A stretch of DNA of 64,000 nucleotides from Chloroflexota bacterium (GTDB lineage Bacteria; Chloroflexota; Anaerolineae; 4572-78; J111). A program made the translations under genes and the position numbers. The DNA is taken from NCBI GenBank assembly GCA_016860845.1, contig BOKF01000011.1, positions 62,001 to 126,000 of the forward strand. Direction: 5' to 3'. The notes below the pieces were generated by a model. It had not been told where the DNA came from, searched no databases, and saw only the letters and a program-made list of their open reading frames with translations. Positions 37,135-46,300 of this stretch are shown piece after piece. How positions within the stretch are numbered: the first letter of the stretch is position 1; every line of letters starts with the position of its first letter.

Positions 37135-37277
37135 TACTTCGTTCTCCTGCCGTTAGTATAGGAGAATCCAGAGGGTTGTCAATCAAATTGCTGTCTCTAC
37201 TCTTTTGTGCTATTGTCATAATCTACTTACTTGGAAAAGAGGACCCGTCTATTTATCGCCAACCACGCCCCGCGCCG

Positions 37278-38471
37278 GTGCTGACCCCCAACATTGCCGC
37301 TGGTTCGGTCAAATGGGGGTTATTTGTAGCCAAAATCTACTATTTGCTCTTTTTTGGAGCAATTGGCTCCCTGGTGCCATTTTTTAATATCTACCTGCAA
37401 GGGAAGGGGCTGAGCGGCATCGAGATCGGTTGGCTGGGCAGCATTGCCCCCTTCATTGCCCTGGCCGCCAATCCTTTTTGGGGAGCTGTAGCCGACCGCT
37501 GGCAGATTCACCGCCTGGTCCTGGCCCTGTGCGCTTTTGTGGCCGGATTGATTGCCCTCCTTTTTCTGGGTGTGAGCAGTTTTTGGCCGCTCATGGCCCT
37601 GGTTACGGCGCTGTCCTTTTTTCGCACCCCTATTGGTTCGATTGTGGACAGTGCCGTGATGGATATGACCAAACGCACCCAGAGCAGCTACGGCCAGCAG
37701 CGGCTGTGGGGCACGGTCGGCTTTGTCCTGGCCACATTCGTCCTGGGCCAACTGTTAACGCCCGCCAAGTTGAGCTTGATCTTTTGGCTGCATGGGAGCT
37801 TGCTGGGGTTAGCCTGTGCCGGCTTGAGTTTCTTGCTGCCGATTAGCAGCGCCCCGCACCGGGTCGGGTTGCTGGAGGGGCTGCGGACCTTGATAGGTCA
37901 GGGGGGATATTTGAGCTTTTTGATCGCTATGACCCTGCTTGGCATGGGAATTTCGGCTTATATCGGCTTTTTGGGCCTGCACATTTTGGCGCTCGGCGGC
38001 ACTGAAGCTCAGGTAGGGTTAGCCTGGACGGCCAATTCTCTGCCTGAAGTTGTTTTGATGTATTTTGGAGCGAGCTGGCTAGCTCACTACAGCCATAAGC
38101 GGCTGATTGTCATCGGCCTGCTGGGTTTTGCGCTCGTCTGGACGCTGGTTGCACTGGCCTCCACGCCCTGGCTCATCATTACCGTTCTCCCAGGGATGGG
38201 CCTTTGCTTTGGCTTTTTTTGGGTAGCGGCAGTCGGCTATGCCAGTGAAGCCGCTCCGCCGGGCCTGAGCGCTACGGCCCAGGCGCTGGTGGGGGCGGCT
38301 CAAAGCGGTCTGGGGTGGAGTCTTGGCTCGGTTATGGCCGGCTATTTGTGGGATCAGACCAACGGGCACGTCGTCTTCTTTTTTTCAGCGTCCACCTTTT
38401 TCCTGGCCGCTTTTATCTTTTGGCTGGGTAATCGCAGCCAAAAACGGATTGATTTACCCGGCCAAGTGTAG
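37278..38471 (+). CDS. MFS transporter (MFS_1-like, LacY/HcaT-like)
   Basis: About 397 aa from GTG 37278, which gives the normal length for this family; the open frame continues upstream to 37077, but those residues are antisense to the CYTH gene, and TTG 37188 is another option. About twelve membrane helices are visible, starting with KWGLFVAKIYYLLFFGAIGSL and GLSGIEIGWLG. The loop 2-3 motif is AVADRWQIHR (like the MFS GxxxDRxGRR motif). The central loop is short. Family members take up small organic acids or sugars with protons; no substrate can be assigned here. The stop codon abuts a strong promoter for the next transcript. Confidence 0.78.
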   Translation: MLTPNIAAGSVKWGLFVAKIYYLLFFGAIGSLVPFFNIYLQGKGLSGIEIGWLGSIAPFIALAANPFWGAVADRWQIHRLVLALCAFVAGLIALLFLGVSSFWPLMALVTALSFFRTPIGSIVDSAVMDMTKRTQSSYGQQRLWGTVGFVLATFVLGQLLTPAKLSLIFWLHGSLLGLACAGLSFLLPISSAPHRVGLLEGLRTLIGQGGYLSFLIAMTLLGMGISAYIGFLGLHILALGGTEAQVGLAWTANSLPEVVLMYFGASWLAHYSHKRLIVIGLLGFALVWTLVALASTPWLIITVLPGMGLCFGFFWVAAVGYASEAAPPGLSATAQALVGAAQSGLGWSLGSVMAGYLWDQTNGHVVFFFSASTFFLAAFIFWLGNRSQKRIDLPGQV

Positions 38472-38477
38472 TATAAT
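38449..38477 (+). promoter_or_regulatory. Strong candidate sigma70-type promoter for uspA leader
   Basis: TTGATT, 17 bp, TATAAT; the -10 box begins right after the MFS stop codon. It would start transcription near 38484, leaving a leader of about 190 nt before the uspA start. Confidence 0.6.
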
Positions 38478-38483
38478 AATGGT

Positions 38484-38638
38484 AGGGGATTAAGTAAATA
38501 GGATTGCAAATGTCATCACCGTGCGCTGATGCACAAGGCCAAGCTTATCCCTGGTCAACTCGATAAGCCAAAGATTGATTACTTGGGCGGCTGTCAATCT
38601 CCTCCGATGCCAAGCGCATTTGGGGAGATTTTATTTTT
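38484..38638 (+). ncRNA. Structured 5' leader upstream of uspA (possible attenuator)
   Basis: Three hairpins can be drawn: GTGC/GCAC (38521-38534), GCTTATC/GATAAGC (38543-38549 and 38562-38568), and AATCTCC/GGAGATT (38596-38602 and 38624-38630). The third has an inner ATGC/GCAT stem and is followed by a T-rich run. I could not match it to a known riboswitch class. It may be a regulated leader or a short separate RNA. Confidence 0.4.
38596..38638 (+). terminator. Terminator-like hairpin before uspA
   Basis: Stem AATCTCC/GGAGATT with two further CC/GG pairs and an inner ATGC/GCAT stem, followed by TTTTATTTTT. It lies 38 nt before uspA, so it would either end a short RNA or attenuate uspA. Confidence 0.55.
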
Positions 38639-38675
38639 GACATGAGACAATATCCCTTCAAAGGAGATTAATTCA

Positions 38676-39125
38676 ATGGCACTGTATCAAAAAATTTTAG
38701 TTCCCCTGGATGGCTCGAAGCGAGCCGAGGCAATCATGCCCCATGTTGAGGATTTGGCCCAGTGTTATCAGGCCCAGGTTGTCCTGCTGCAAGTCATCGA
38801 GCCAAGACCGCTCCTCATTGACGGTACTTATGCGGTGCCGGACCTGGTAGAACACGAGCAGCACCTCAAAACTGCCGAGAGTTATCTGCTGGCGCTCCAG
38901 GGAAAATTACGTCAAAAAGGGATTGAAGTTAAAACACATATTGCTCAGGGGCCGGTTGTAACTGAGATAATAAATGCAGCCGAACGCGAAAATGCGGACC
39001 TGATTGCTATGGCCAGCCATGGCCGGACCGGCCTGGCCCGGGTCTTCTACGGGAGTGTGGCCGCCGGTATCTTGCATCGGGTGGATCGGCCTTTACTCCT
39101 GGTTCGCTCAGAAGGTAACGATTAG
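38676..39125 (+). CDS. Universal stress protein, UspA family
   Basis: 149 aa, the usual size of a single Usp domain. It starts [21 protein letters not shown] (strand 1 and helix 1) and ends with [21 protein letters not shown] followed by [17 protein letters not shown]. The G-2x-G-9x-G(S/T) nucleotide-binding motif is present, so it probably binds ATP. A good ribosome binding site (AAAGGAG) precedes ATG. A Lon-like protease and a second Usp gene follow on the same strand (41 bp, then a 4-bp overlap), which suggests a stress operon. Its expression may be controlled by the leader upstream. Confidence 0.9.
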   Translation: MALYQKILVPLDGSKRAEAIMPHVEDLAQCYQAQVVLLQVIEPRPLLIDGTYAVPDLVEHEQHLKTAESYLLALQGKLRQKGIEVKTHIAQGPVVTEIINAAERENADLIAMASHGRTGLARVFYGSVAAGILHRVDRPLLLVRSEGND

Positions 39126-39166
39126 AGTCTCCGCATCATCTATAATTAAGCGAGGAGGTTTGAACG

Positions 39167-41599
39167 ATGAGTACTGTTCAGCCTTTGACCCCGGAAGCAC
39201 TCTGCCGGCGCTGTGACCCTAACCAGTTCGCTTTTGCGACAACGGCAGAATTGGATGATCTGGCCGAAATCATCGGGCAGGCCCGCGCCGTCGAGGCGGT
39301 GCGGTTTGGCATTGGCATTCGCCGGGACGGGTACAATCTCTACGGGCTGGGGCCGCAGGGGGCCGGAAAATATTCCGCTATCCGCCAATTTTTAGAGCAA
39401 AAGGCCGCCACTGAAACCGCTCCCGCCGACTGGTGCTACGTCAACAACTTTGAACAGCCCCATCGCCCGCATTATCTGAAGCTGCCCCCCGGCCTCGGCC
39501 TGACCCTGCGCCAGGATATGGCCCAATTGGTCGAGGAACTGCGGACAGCCATTCCGGCCGTCTTTGAAAGCGAGGATTACCGGACGCGGCGGCAGGTCAT
39601 CGAGGAGGAGTTCAAGGAGCGCGAGGAGAAAGTTTTTGAGGAACTGAAGCAAGCAGCCCAAAAGCGTGATGTTGCGCTGATTCGCACGCCAGCGGGGCTG
39701 GCCTTTGCTCCCAAGCATGAGGGGCAGGTTATCAGTCCGGAGCAGTACCAAAATTTACCCCAGGCCGAGCAAGACCAGGTACAGGCTGACATCTCCGTCC
39801 TGCAAGATCAACTTTTAGCGACGATTCAGGAATTGCCTCGCTGGGAAAAAGAATTGCGCGACCGGCTCAAGGCGCTCGACCGGGAGATGGCTCTTTTTGT
39901 TGTGGGCCATCTCATGGACGAGTTGCGCCAGAAGTATACGGCGCTTGAGGAGATTGGGCAGTATCTCCATGCCGTGCAGCAGGATGTGATTGATAATGCA
40001 GACGATTTCCGCAACCCGGAAGAACCCATGCCTGTTCCCTTTGCCGGGTCGCCGCTGCCCCGATCGCTGCTGGGGCCGCCACCCTTTCGCCGCTACCAGG
40101 TTAACGTTCTGGTAGACCACAGCGCCGCCCAGGGCGCCCCGGTCATCTATGAGGATTATCCCACTTATCAAAATCTCATCGGCCAGGTTGAACACATGGC
40201 CACCCAGACGGGCGCCTTGATGACCGATTTCAACTTGATCAAACCGGGAGCTTTGCATCGAGCCAACGGCGGTTACCTGATTCTGGATGCTCGCAAAGTA
40301 TTGCAGCAACCGCTGGCCTGGGAACAATTCAAGCGGGCTTTGACTTCCCGCGAGATTCGCATCGAGTCGCCGGGGCAGATGTTTGGCCTGGCCAGCACTG
40401 TGTCTTTGGAGCCGGAACCCATCCCGTTGGAGGTCAAGGTGGTACTGTTGGGTGAGCGCTCACTTTACTACCTCCTGTACGAATACGATCCTGATTTCGG
40501 CGAACTCTTCAAGGTTGAGGTAGACTTTGAGGACGAAATGGAGCGCAGCCCGGAGAATAACCTGCTCTATGCCCGCCTGGTCGCAACCCTGGCCCGTAAA
40601 GAAGGGCTGCGCCATTTTGACCGGGCGGCAGTGGCTCGGACGATTGAGCACAGCGCCCGCCTGATCGGCGATGCAGAAAAGCTCTCAACCCGCATGCAGA
40701 GCATTGCCAACTTGCTGCGCGAGGCCGATTACTGGGCCGGGCAGGCCGGCGATGAAGTGGTCAACGCCGCCGCTGTGCAGCGGGCCATAGATGCCCAAGT
40801 TCAGCGGGCCGACCGCATGCGCGACCGGATGCAAGAGGAAATTGGGCGCGGCACTATTCTGATTGATACGCAGGGCGAAAAAGTGGGGCAGATCAATGGG
40901 CTGTCGGTGTTGATGCTGGGTAGTTTTGCCTTTGGCCGGCCCAGCCGGATTACAGCCCGCATTCGCCTGGGCAAAGGTGAGGTGGTGGATATTGAACGCG
41001 AGGTCGAACTGGGCGGCCCGATCCATTCCAAGGGGGTCTTGATTCTGGTCGGTTTTTTGGGGGCGCGGTTTGGGCGGGAGCGGCCGCTGTCCCTGTCGGC
41101 CAGCCTGGTTTTTGAGCAGTCCTACAGCGGGGTCGAGGGCGACAGCGCCTCATCCGCTGAATTGTACGCGCTGCTGTCGGCCCTGGCAGAAGCGCCCATC
41201 AAACAAGCGCTGGCCGTGACCGGGTCGGTCAATCAGCACGGCCAGGTACAGGCTATTGGGGGAGTCAACGAAAAAATCGAGGGTTTCTTCGATGTCTGCC
41301 GGGCGAGGGGTTTGACCGGGGAACAAGGGGTATTAATTCCGGCCTCCAACGCGAAACACTTGATGCTCCGCCAGGACGTGGTCGAAGCCGCTGCCGCCGG
41401 GCAGTTTCACATCTACCCGGTGGAGACCATTGACCAAGGGATTGAAATCCTGACCGGCCTGCCGGCGGGTGAACGGGATACAGCCGGTCATTTTCCGGAA
41501 GGAAGTATTAACCAGCGAGTTGAGGCTCGTTTGGCGGCGCTGGCGGAAAAATGGCAAGCCTTTAGCGCCCCGGCGGGCCGGGGGGAGGCTAAGCCATGA
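39167..41599 (+). CDS. Lon-like ATP-dependent protease (AAA_32 / LonB-type)
   Basis: 810 aa. A Lon-family AAA module of the AAA_32 type: GLGPQGAGKYSAIRQFL (about 61-77) as Walker A, a charged coiled-coil region (about 150-250), then NLIKPGALHRANGGYLILDARKVL (Walker B region). The C-terminal Lon protease domain has GVEGDSASSAEL, with the catalytic Ser near 660-662, and AIGGVNEKIEGFFDVCR, with the catalytic Lys at K703. The residue after the Walker A Lys is Tyr, where Ser or Thr is usual, so ATP binding may be altered. The ribosome binding site is GAGGAGG. It overlaps the following Usp gene by 4 bp. Likely degrades damaged or regulatory proteins. Confidence 0.88.
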   Translation: MSTVQPLTPEALCRRCDPNQFAFATTAELDDLAEIIGQARAVEAVRFGIGIRRDGYNLYGLGPQGAGKYSAIRQFLEQKAATETAPADWCYVNNFEQPHRPHYLKLPPGLGLTLRQDMAQLVEELRTAIPAVFESEDYRTRRQVIEEEFKEREEKVFEELKQAAQKRDVALIRTPAGLAFAPKHEGQVISPEQYQNLPQAEQDQVQADISVLQDQLLATIQELPRWEKELRDRLKALDREMALFVVGHLMDELRQKYTALEEIGQYLHAVQQDVIDNADDFRNPEEPMPVPFAGSPLPRSLLGPPPFRRYQVNVLVDHSAAQGAPVIYEDYPTYQNLIGQVEHMATQTGALMTDFNLIKPGALHRANGGYLILDARKVLQQPLAWEQFKRALTSREIRIESPGQMFGLASTVSLEPEPIPLEVKVVLLGERSLYYLLYEYDPDFGELFKVEVDFEDEMERSPENNLLYARLVATLARKEGLRHFDRAAVARTIEHSARLIGDAEKLSTRMQSIANLLREADYWAGQAGDEVVNAAAVQRAIDAQVQRADRMRDRMQEEIGRGTILIDTQGEKVGQINGLSVLMLGSFAFGRPSRITARIRLGKGEVVDIEREVELGGPIHSKGVLILVGFLGARFGRERPLSLSASLVFEQSYSGVEGDSASSAELYALLSALAEAPIKQALAVTGSVNQHGQVQAIGGVNEKIEGFFDVCRARGLTGEQGVLIPASNAKHLMLRQDVVEAAAAGQFHIYPVETIDQGIEILTGLPAGERDTAGHFPEGSINQRVEARLAALAEKWQAFSAPAGRGEAKP

Positions 41600-42459
41600 A
41601 CGAAGTGGAGCGTGAACACACAGTCAAGCGGATCTTGGTGGCGTTGGATACTTCCAGGCACAGCCTGGCCGCCCTGGCAGCAGCCGTCGAACTGGCAACC
41701 TTTTTGGATGCGGAATTGTTGGGCCTCTTTGTCGAAGATATCAACCTGCTCCGGCTGGCCGGACTGCCCTTTGCCCAGGAAATATCCCCCTCGGCGGTGG
41801 CCCGGCAAATGGACAGCACCCGGCTGGAAGAGGAATTGCGGCTACAGGCCAATCGGGCCAGGCGCGCCCTGGCCGAGGCCGCCGAACCGTCGCAGGTGCG
41901 CTGGTCGTTCCGGGTAGTGCGCGGCCAGGTAGCGGCTGAGGTGTTGACCGCCGCTCTGGAAACCGATTTACTCAGTCTAGGCATTGCCAGCCGGCCCTTA
42001 ATTCGGCGCATCCGGCCGGGTTCGACGGCGCTGGCGGTGGCGGCCAAAGCACCCCACGCCGTGCTTTTGCTGCAACACGGGGAGCGGCTGGGCCAGCCGG
42101 TGATGGTCACCTACAATGGTTCGGCGGCAGCCAATCGGGCCCTGGATATGGCCGCCCGGCTGGTGCAAAAGATCAAACCGGAGCGCCGGCTGCCTTTGAC
42201 GGTATTGATCCTGTCCGAAACGGAACAACCTGAGGCGGGTCAACATTTGGAACGGGAAGCGGCCGCCCGGCTCTTGGGCCAGGTCGCTCAACCCAAGTTC
42301 CGGCATTTGACTCAGGTCAACCTGGCCAATTTGATCGAGGTGGTTCAGGCTGAAAAAAGCGGCTTGCTGATCCTGGGCGGCGAGACCCCGCTCGGCGAGG
42401 CCGACCCGATTCAAGCCTTACTGGACAACATTGCCTGCCCGGTTTTGCTGGTGCGGTAG
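41596..42459 (+). CDS. Tandem universal stress protein (two Usp-like domains)
   Basis: 287 aa, about twice a single Usp. The first half begins KRILVALDTSRHSLAALAAA and has a LGLFVEDINLLRLAGLPFAQE segment; the second half begins QPVMVTYNGSAAANRAL and ends in DNIACPVLLVR. The glycine-rich ATP motif of true UspA is not clear in either half, so nucleotide binding is doubtful. It starts in the stop codon of the protease gene (ATGA), and is therefore coupled to it. It may link stress sensing to proteolysis; this is inference from context. Confidence 0.8.
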   Translation: MNEVEREHTVKRILVALDTSRHSLAALAAAVELATFLDAELLGLFVEDINLLRLAGLPFAQEISPSAVARQMDSTRLEEELRLQANRARRALAEAAEPSQVRWSFRVVRGQVAAEVLTAALETDLLSLGIASRPLIRRIRPGSTALAVAAKAPHAVLLLQHGERLGQPVMVTYNGSAAANRALDMAARLVQKIKPERRLPLTVLILSETEQPEAGQHLEREAAARLLGQVAQPKFRHLTQVNLANLIEVVQAEKSGLLILGGETPLGEADPIQALLDNIACPVLLVR

Positions 42460-42461
42460 CG

Positions 42462-44111
42462 TCAGATCAAGAACGCCAGGATGAGCTGCGCCAGCAAAAT
42501 TTTGGTAATAGTGGCAATCGGGTAAACCGTCGCATAGCCGATATTGGGCAGGTCGTTTTCACTCTGTTCCAGGGCAAAGCCAAGCACTGCCGGCTGCGTT
42601 TGAAGACCGGCCAGAATGCCGCTGAGCAGTCCCATCGGGATGTGCAAGAGATAGTGACCGACAGCCAACACCGCCAGGGCAGTCACACAGGTGATGATCG
42701 CCCCGGCGACAAAAATAGCGCCGCCGCCGCTCTGGGTAAAGGTGGTGAAAAAGGCGTAGCCGGAACGAGTGCCGACCCCGGCCAGGAAGAGGATGAGCCC
42801 AAACTGGCGCAAAACCAGGTTGGCGCTGTACGGCATGGCCCAGACCAGCGGGCCGGTCCGGCCTAATTTACCCAAAATGAGCGCAACCACCAACGGCCCG
42901 CCCGCCAGGCCCAATTTAAAGATCACCCCGCCGGGTAGGGGAATGGGCACCAGGCCCAAGAGCAGGCCCAGCGCCAACCCCAGGCTGAAGGTCAGAATGT
43001 CAATCTCGCTCAGAGCGCGGTAAGAGTCGCCAAAAAATTTGCTGACGGCAGCCATATTTTCCGGTTTGGCCACCACACGCACCCGGTCGCCCGGTTCCAA
43101 AACAGTATCGGCGTGAGGCAGCAGCTCCACATCGCCGCGCCGAAGCCGGGTAACGATGGCCCCAAATTGCTGCGGCAGGTCAAAGTCGCTTAGGCGATGG
43201 CCCACCACCCGCGGGTTAGAGACGAACATGCGCCGGAAGTCATATTCGCTGCGGTCCAGTTCAAGCCGTTCGGTGCATGGCTTGCCCAGGTAGGCCATCA
43301 CCCGGTCAAGCTCTTCTTGAGTGCCAATCATCGTAATCAGGTCGCCTACCTGCAAATGGGTCTCGCTCCCAACCAGGGCCAGCGGTTTGTCCGCATGCTT
43401 CATCCGTCCAAAGATGACTTGCCAGCCGTGTTGTTGTAGCAAATCCCGCACCGAGGTCTGGACGACATCGGGCCGGGTAATGCAAATGGTCCGGGACTGG
43501 AGCTGCATATGGGTTGCGCCCAGGTCGCCGGCCTCTTTGGCCTCGCGGGCATAGTCAATCTTCCAAAGGCGCTGCATGGTAAAAATGGCGGCAATCATCC
43601 CCACAACACCCATCGGATAGGCAATTGAATAACCAATGACCGGCTCATTAATCATCTGGTCCAACAAATCGGCGGGGGCGGTGCGTTTGACCTGCTCCAA
43701 TAGGCTGGCCAGGGTCGGGGTGTTGGTCAGGCTACCGGCAAACAGGCCGGCGGTGAGGGCCGGCTTGAGATTTAAGACATAATAGGCGGCCACAGCCAGC
43801 CCCGCCGCTAACATGAGCGCGCCGACGACCAGGAGGTTATCCCGCAGCCCTTTACGCCGGAAGGAGGCAAAAAAACCAGGACCACTGCTCAGGCCGATGG
43901 TGTAGACAAACAAAACCAAACCCAAAACGTAAATGATTTCGGGCAGTTTAAGGTCAGGGTGGAGGGAGCCGATGGCCAGACCGACAAACAGCACTGCCGC
44001 TACCCCCAGGCTGCTCCCCTTGAACTTGATATGCCCCAAAGGATAGCCGATGGCGGCGACGATGAACAGCAACAGCATGGGATTGTCAAGTAATAATTGA
44101 ATCATAGGCAT
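42462..44111 (-). CDS. AspT/YidE/YbjL-family transporter with two TrkA_C (RCK_C) domains
   Basis: 549 aa. Five or so helices (1-170) including LFVYTIGLSSGPGFFASFRRKGLRDN, the AspT-YidE-YbjL duplication signature; two hydrophilic RCK_C domains (about 205-290 and 290-370); then a second block of helices containing LGLVPIPLPGG and GLILFLAGVGTRSGYAF. This matches the aspartate:alanine exchanger family, although many members have unknown substrates. The RCK_C domains may bind a regulatory ligand. It is convergent with the Usp gene (2 bp between the stops) and downstream of PEPCK on the same strand, so a C4-acid substrate would fit. That link is inference. Confidence 0.83.
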   Translation of the reverse strand: MPMIQLLLDNPMLLLFIVAAIGYPLGHIKFKGSSLGVAAVLFVGLAIGSLHPDLKLPEIIYVLGLVLFVYTIGLSSGPGFFASFRRKGLRDNLLVVGALMLAAGLAVAAYYVLNLKPALTAGLFAGSLTNTPTLASLLEQVKRTAPADLLDQMINEPVIGYSIAYPMGVVGMIAAIFTMQRLWKIDYAREAKEAGDLGATHMQLQSRTICITRPDVVQTSVRDLLQQHGWQVIFGRMKHADKPLALVGSETHLQVGDLITMIGTQEELDRVMAYLGKPCTERLELDRSEYDFRRMFVSNPRVVGHRLSDFDLPQQFGAIVTRLRRGDVELLPHADTVLEPGDRVRVVAKPENMAAVSKFFGDSYRALSEIDILTFSLGLALGLLLGLVPIPLPGGVIFKLGLAGGPLVVALILGKLGRTGPLVWAMPYSANLVLRQFGLILFLAGVGTRSGYAFFTTFTQSGGGAIFVAGAIITCVTALAVLAVGHYLLHIPMGLLSGILAGLQTQPAVLGFALEQSENDLPNIGYATVYPIATITKILLAQLILAFLI

Positions 44112-44157
44112 CTAAACCGGTTCGTAAAGGCTTTAATCCGGTTAGCCTGGGTTACAA

Positions 44158-46017
44158 CTAACTGACTGATTCGTTTCCATTGCCACCAAGGCCAAACCGC
44201 CACCGCTCGGGAGAACGCCACAAAGCAGAGAGGATCAGCTCGCGGATAAAGATCAGTTCCTTTGGCAGGCGGTCGTACAACTTGAAAAATAACTCCTCAT
44301 GAGACAGCACTTCCTCCACCCATTCCTCTCGGTTTACCGCCATTAACTCTTGGAATTGTTCGTGCGTGAAATCCTCCATGCCGCGCCAATCAATATCCTC
44401 ATAGCGGGGCACCCGGCCAAGGGGACTTTCAATGCCAATTGCGCGCCCATTGACCCGATCCACAATCCACTTCAGCACGCGCATATTTTCGCCAAAACCC
44501 GGCCAGATAAAATTTCCGTTTTCATCCTTGCGGAACCAATTGACTCCAAAAATGCGGGGCGGGTTGGGAACCATCCGCCCAAAATTCAACCAATAGTTAA
44601 AGTAGGAGCCCATGTGGTAGCCGCAGAAAGGCAGCATGGCAAAGGGGTCGCGCCGGACCACGCCAACCTGACCGGCGGCGGCAGCCGTCGTTTCCGAACC
44701 CATTGTGGCGGCCAGGTAAACGCCATAATTCCAGTTGAAAGCTTGATAGACCAGCGGGATCACACTGCTGCGCCGCCCCCCAAAAATGAAGGCTTTAATC
44801 GGCACGCCGCGCGGATTTTCCCAATCCGGGTCAATGCAAGGGGCCTGGTTGGCCGGGGCGGTAAAGCGGGCATTGGGATGGGCCGCTTTCCGGTCAGAGT
44901 CGGGTGTCCAGGGCTGGCCTTGCCAGTCAATCAACTTGGGCGGTTTAGCCTCAGTCATGCCCTCCCACCAGACATCGCCATCAGGGGTAAGGGCCACATT
45001 GGTAAAGATGGTATTACGGCTACACGCCGCCATAGCATTGGGGTTTGATTTGTCGGAGGTGCCGGGGGCGACGCCAAAATAACCCGCTTCGGGGTTGATG
45101 GCATAAAGTTGACCATCCGGACCGGGCTTAATCCAGGCAATATCGTCACCAACGGTGGTCACTTTCCAGCCATCAAAAGCAGGCGGCGGAATGAGCATGG
45201 CGAAATTGGTTTTGCCACAGGCGCTGGGAAACGCCGCCGCTACATAAGTTTTCTCGCCTTGCGGAGACTCTACGCCTAAGATGAGCATGTGTTCGGCCAG
45301 CCAGCCTTCATCTCGGCCCAGAACGGAGGCAATTCTGAGGGCAAAGCACTTTTTGCCCAGCAAAGCATTGCCGCCGTAGCCGCTGCCGTAGGACCAGATA
45401 GCGCGTTCTTCCGGAAAGTGGACAATATATTTGTGCTCTTTGTTGCACGGCCAGGGCACATCCTTTTGACCTCGCTCCAGGGGCGCCCCCACTGAATGTA
45501 AGCAGGGTACGAATTCCCCTTCCTCGCCTAACACCTCCAGAACCCGCCGGCCCATACGGGTCATGATGCGCATATTGACCACCACATAGGGAGAGTCGGT
45601 TAGTTCCACCCCAATATGAGATAAAGGCGAGCCAATAGGCCCCATACTAAACGGCACTACATACATGGTGCGGCCGCGCATGGACCCATCAAAAAGCTTG
45701 TGCAGAATGGTCTTCATTTCCCTGGGGTCCATCCAGTTATTAGTTGGACCGGCGCTGTCTTTGGAAACGGAGCAAATAAAGGTGCGGTCTTCTACCCGAG
45801 CCACATCGCTGGGGTCGGAGCGAGCCAGGAAACTGTTGGGGCGTTTGGTTTCGTTGAGTTTGATAAATGTGCCCGCATCAATCAAGGTCTGGCACATTTG
45901 ATCATACTCTTTTTGTGAACCATCACACCAGTAAACCTGGTCGGGCTGGCAGAGGGCAGCCAATTCCTGAACCCATGCCTTCAATTTTTCATTTCTAACA
46001 TATGTTGGGAATTCCAT
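44158..46017 (-). CDS. pckG: Phosphoenolpyruvate carboxykinase (GTP)
   Basis: 619 aa, the normal size for GTP-dependent PEPCK, which makes PEP and CO2 from oxaloacetate and GTP for gluconeogenesis. Signatures: [18 protein letters not shown] (P-loop, kinase-1a), GDDIAWI (kinase-2 metal site), [18 protein letters not shown], and [21 protein letters not shown] near the C-terminus. The N-terminal part has [12 protein letters not shown] and [15 protein letters not shown], both typical. The ribosome binding site is GAAGGAGG, 7 nt before ATG 46017. A TATAAT on the minus strand at 46070-46075 probably belongs to its promoter. It points away from the zinc-ribbon gene across a 283-bp regulatory region. 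Confidence 0.97.
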   Translation of the reverse strand: MEFPTYVRNEKLKAWVQELAALCQPDQVYWCDGSQKEYDQMCQTLIDAGTFIKLNETKRPNSFLARSDPSDVARVEDRTFICSVSKDSAGPTNNWMDPREMKTILHKLFDGSMRGRTMYVVPFSMGPIGSPLSHIGVELTDSPYVVVNMRIMTRMGRRVLEVLGEEGEFVPCLHSVGAPLERGQKDVPWPCNKEHKYIVHFPEERAIWSYGSGYGGNALLGKKCFALRIASVLGRDEGWLAEHMLILGVESPQGEKTYVAAAFPSACGKTNFAMLIPPPAFDGWKVTTVGDDIAWIKPGPDGQLYAINPEAGYFGVAPGTSDKSNPNAMAACSRNTIFTNVALTPDGDVWWEGMTEAKPPKLIDWQGQPWTPDSDRKAAHPNARFTAPANQAPCIDPDWENPRGVPIKAFIFGGRRSSVIPLVYQAFNWNYGVYLAATMGSETTAAAAGQVGVVRRDPFAMLPFCGYHMGSYFNYWLNFGRMVPNPPRIFGVNWFRKDENGNFIWPGFGENMRVLKWIVDRVNGRAIGIESPLGRVPRYEDIDWRGMEDFTHEQFQELMAVNREEWVEEVLSHEELFFKLYDRLPKELIFIRELILSALWRSPERWRFGLGGNGNESVS

Positions 46018-46300
46018 GATGCCTCCTTCATGTGGCTCTCGTCTGCAAACAAGAAGTACAGGATATATTATTATAACTTAACAGGATTGTTCGGGGAAAC
46101 TAGCCGTGATGATAGGGGTATGCTACAGACTAATTAAACAATATGTCAAAACCAGATTTTTTGAAAGTGTTACATGTCATAAATTAGCCAGGTAGTTTGT
46201 CACTTTCTAGTGAATTAATTCACAATATTAACCTTCATTATATCCTTTACTACTTTGCATAACGGTGGTATAATAGGCTCAATTATTTTAATACTGATTT
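46018..46300. promoter_or_regulatory. Divergent regulatory region between pckG and the zinc-ribbon gene
   Basis: Minus strand: TATAAT at 46070-46075 and GAAGGAGG for pckG. Plus strand: TTTACT at 46246-46251, 17 bp, TATAAT at 46269-46274 for the zinc-ribbon gene. A perfect 14-bp palindrome, GTGAATTAATTCAC (46210-46223), lies 23 bp upstream of that -35 box and could be an operator. The region is AT-rich compared with its flanks. Confidence 0.55.

Noticed and set aside
38484..38638. Assignment of the uspA leader to the c-di-GMP-I or c-di-AMP riboswitch class
   Set aside because: The conserved core strings of those classes could not be found in order.
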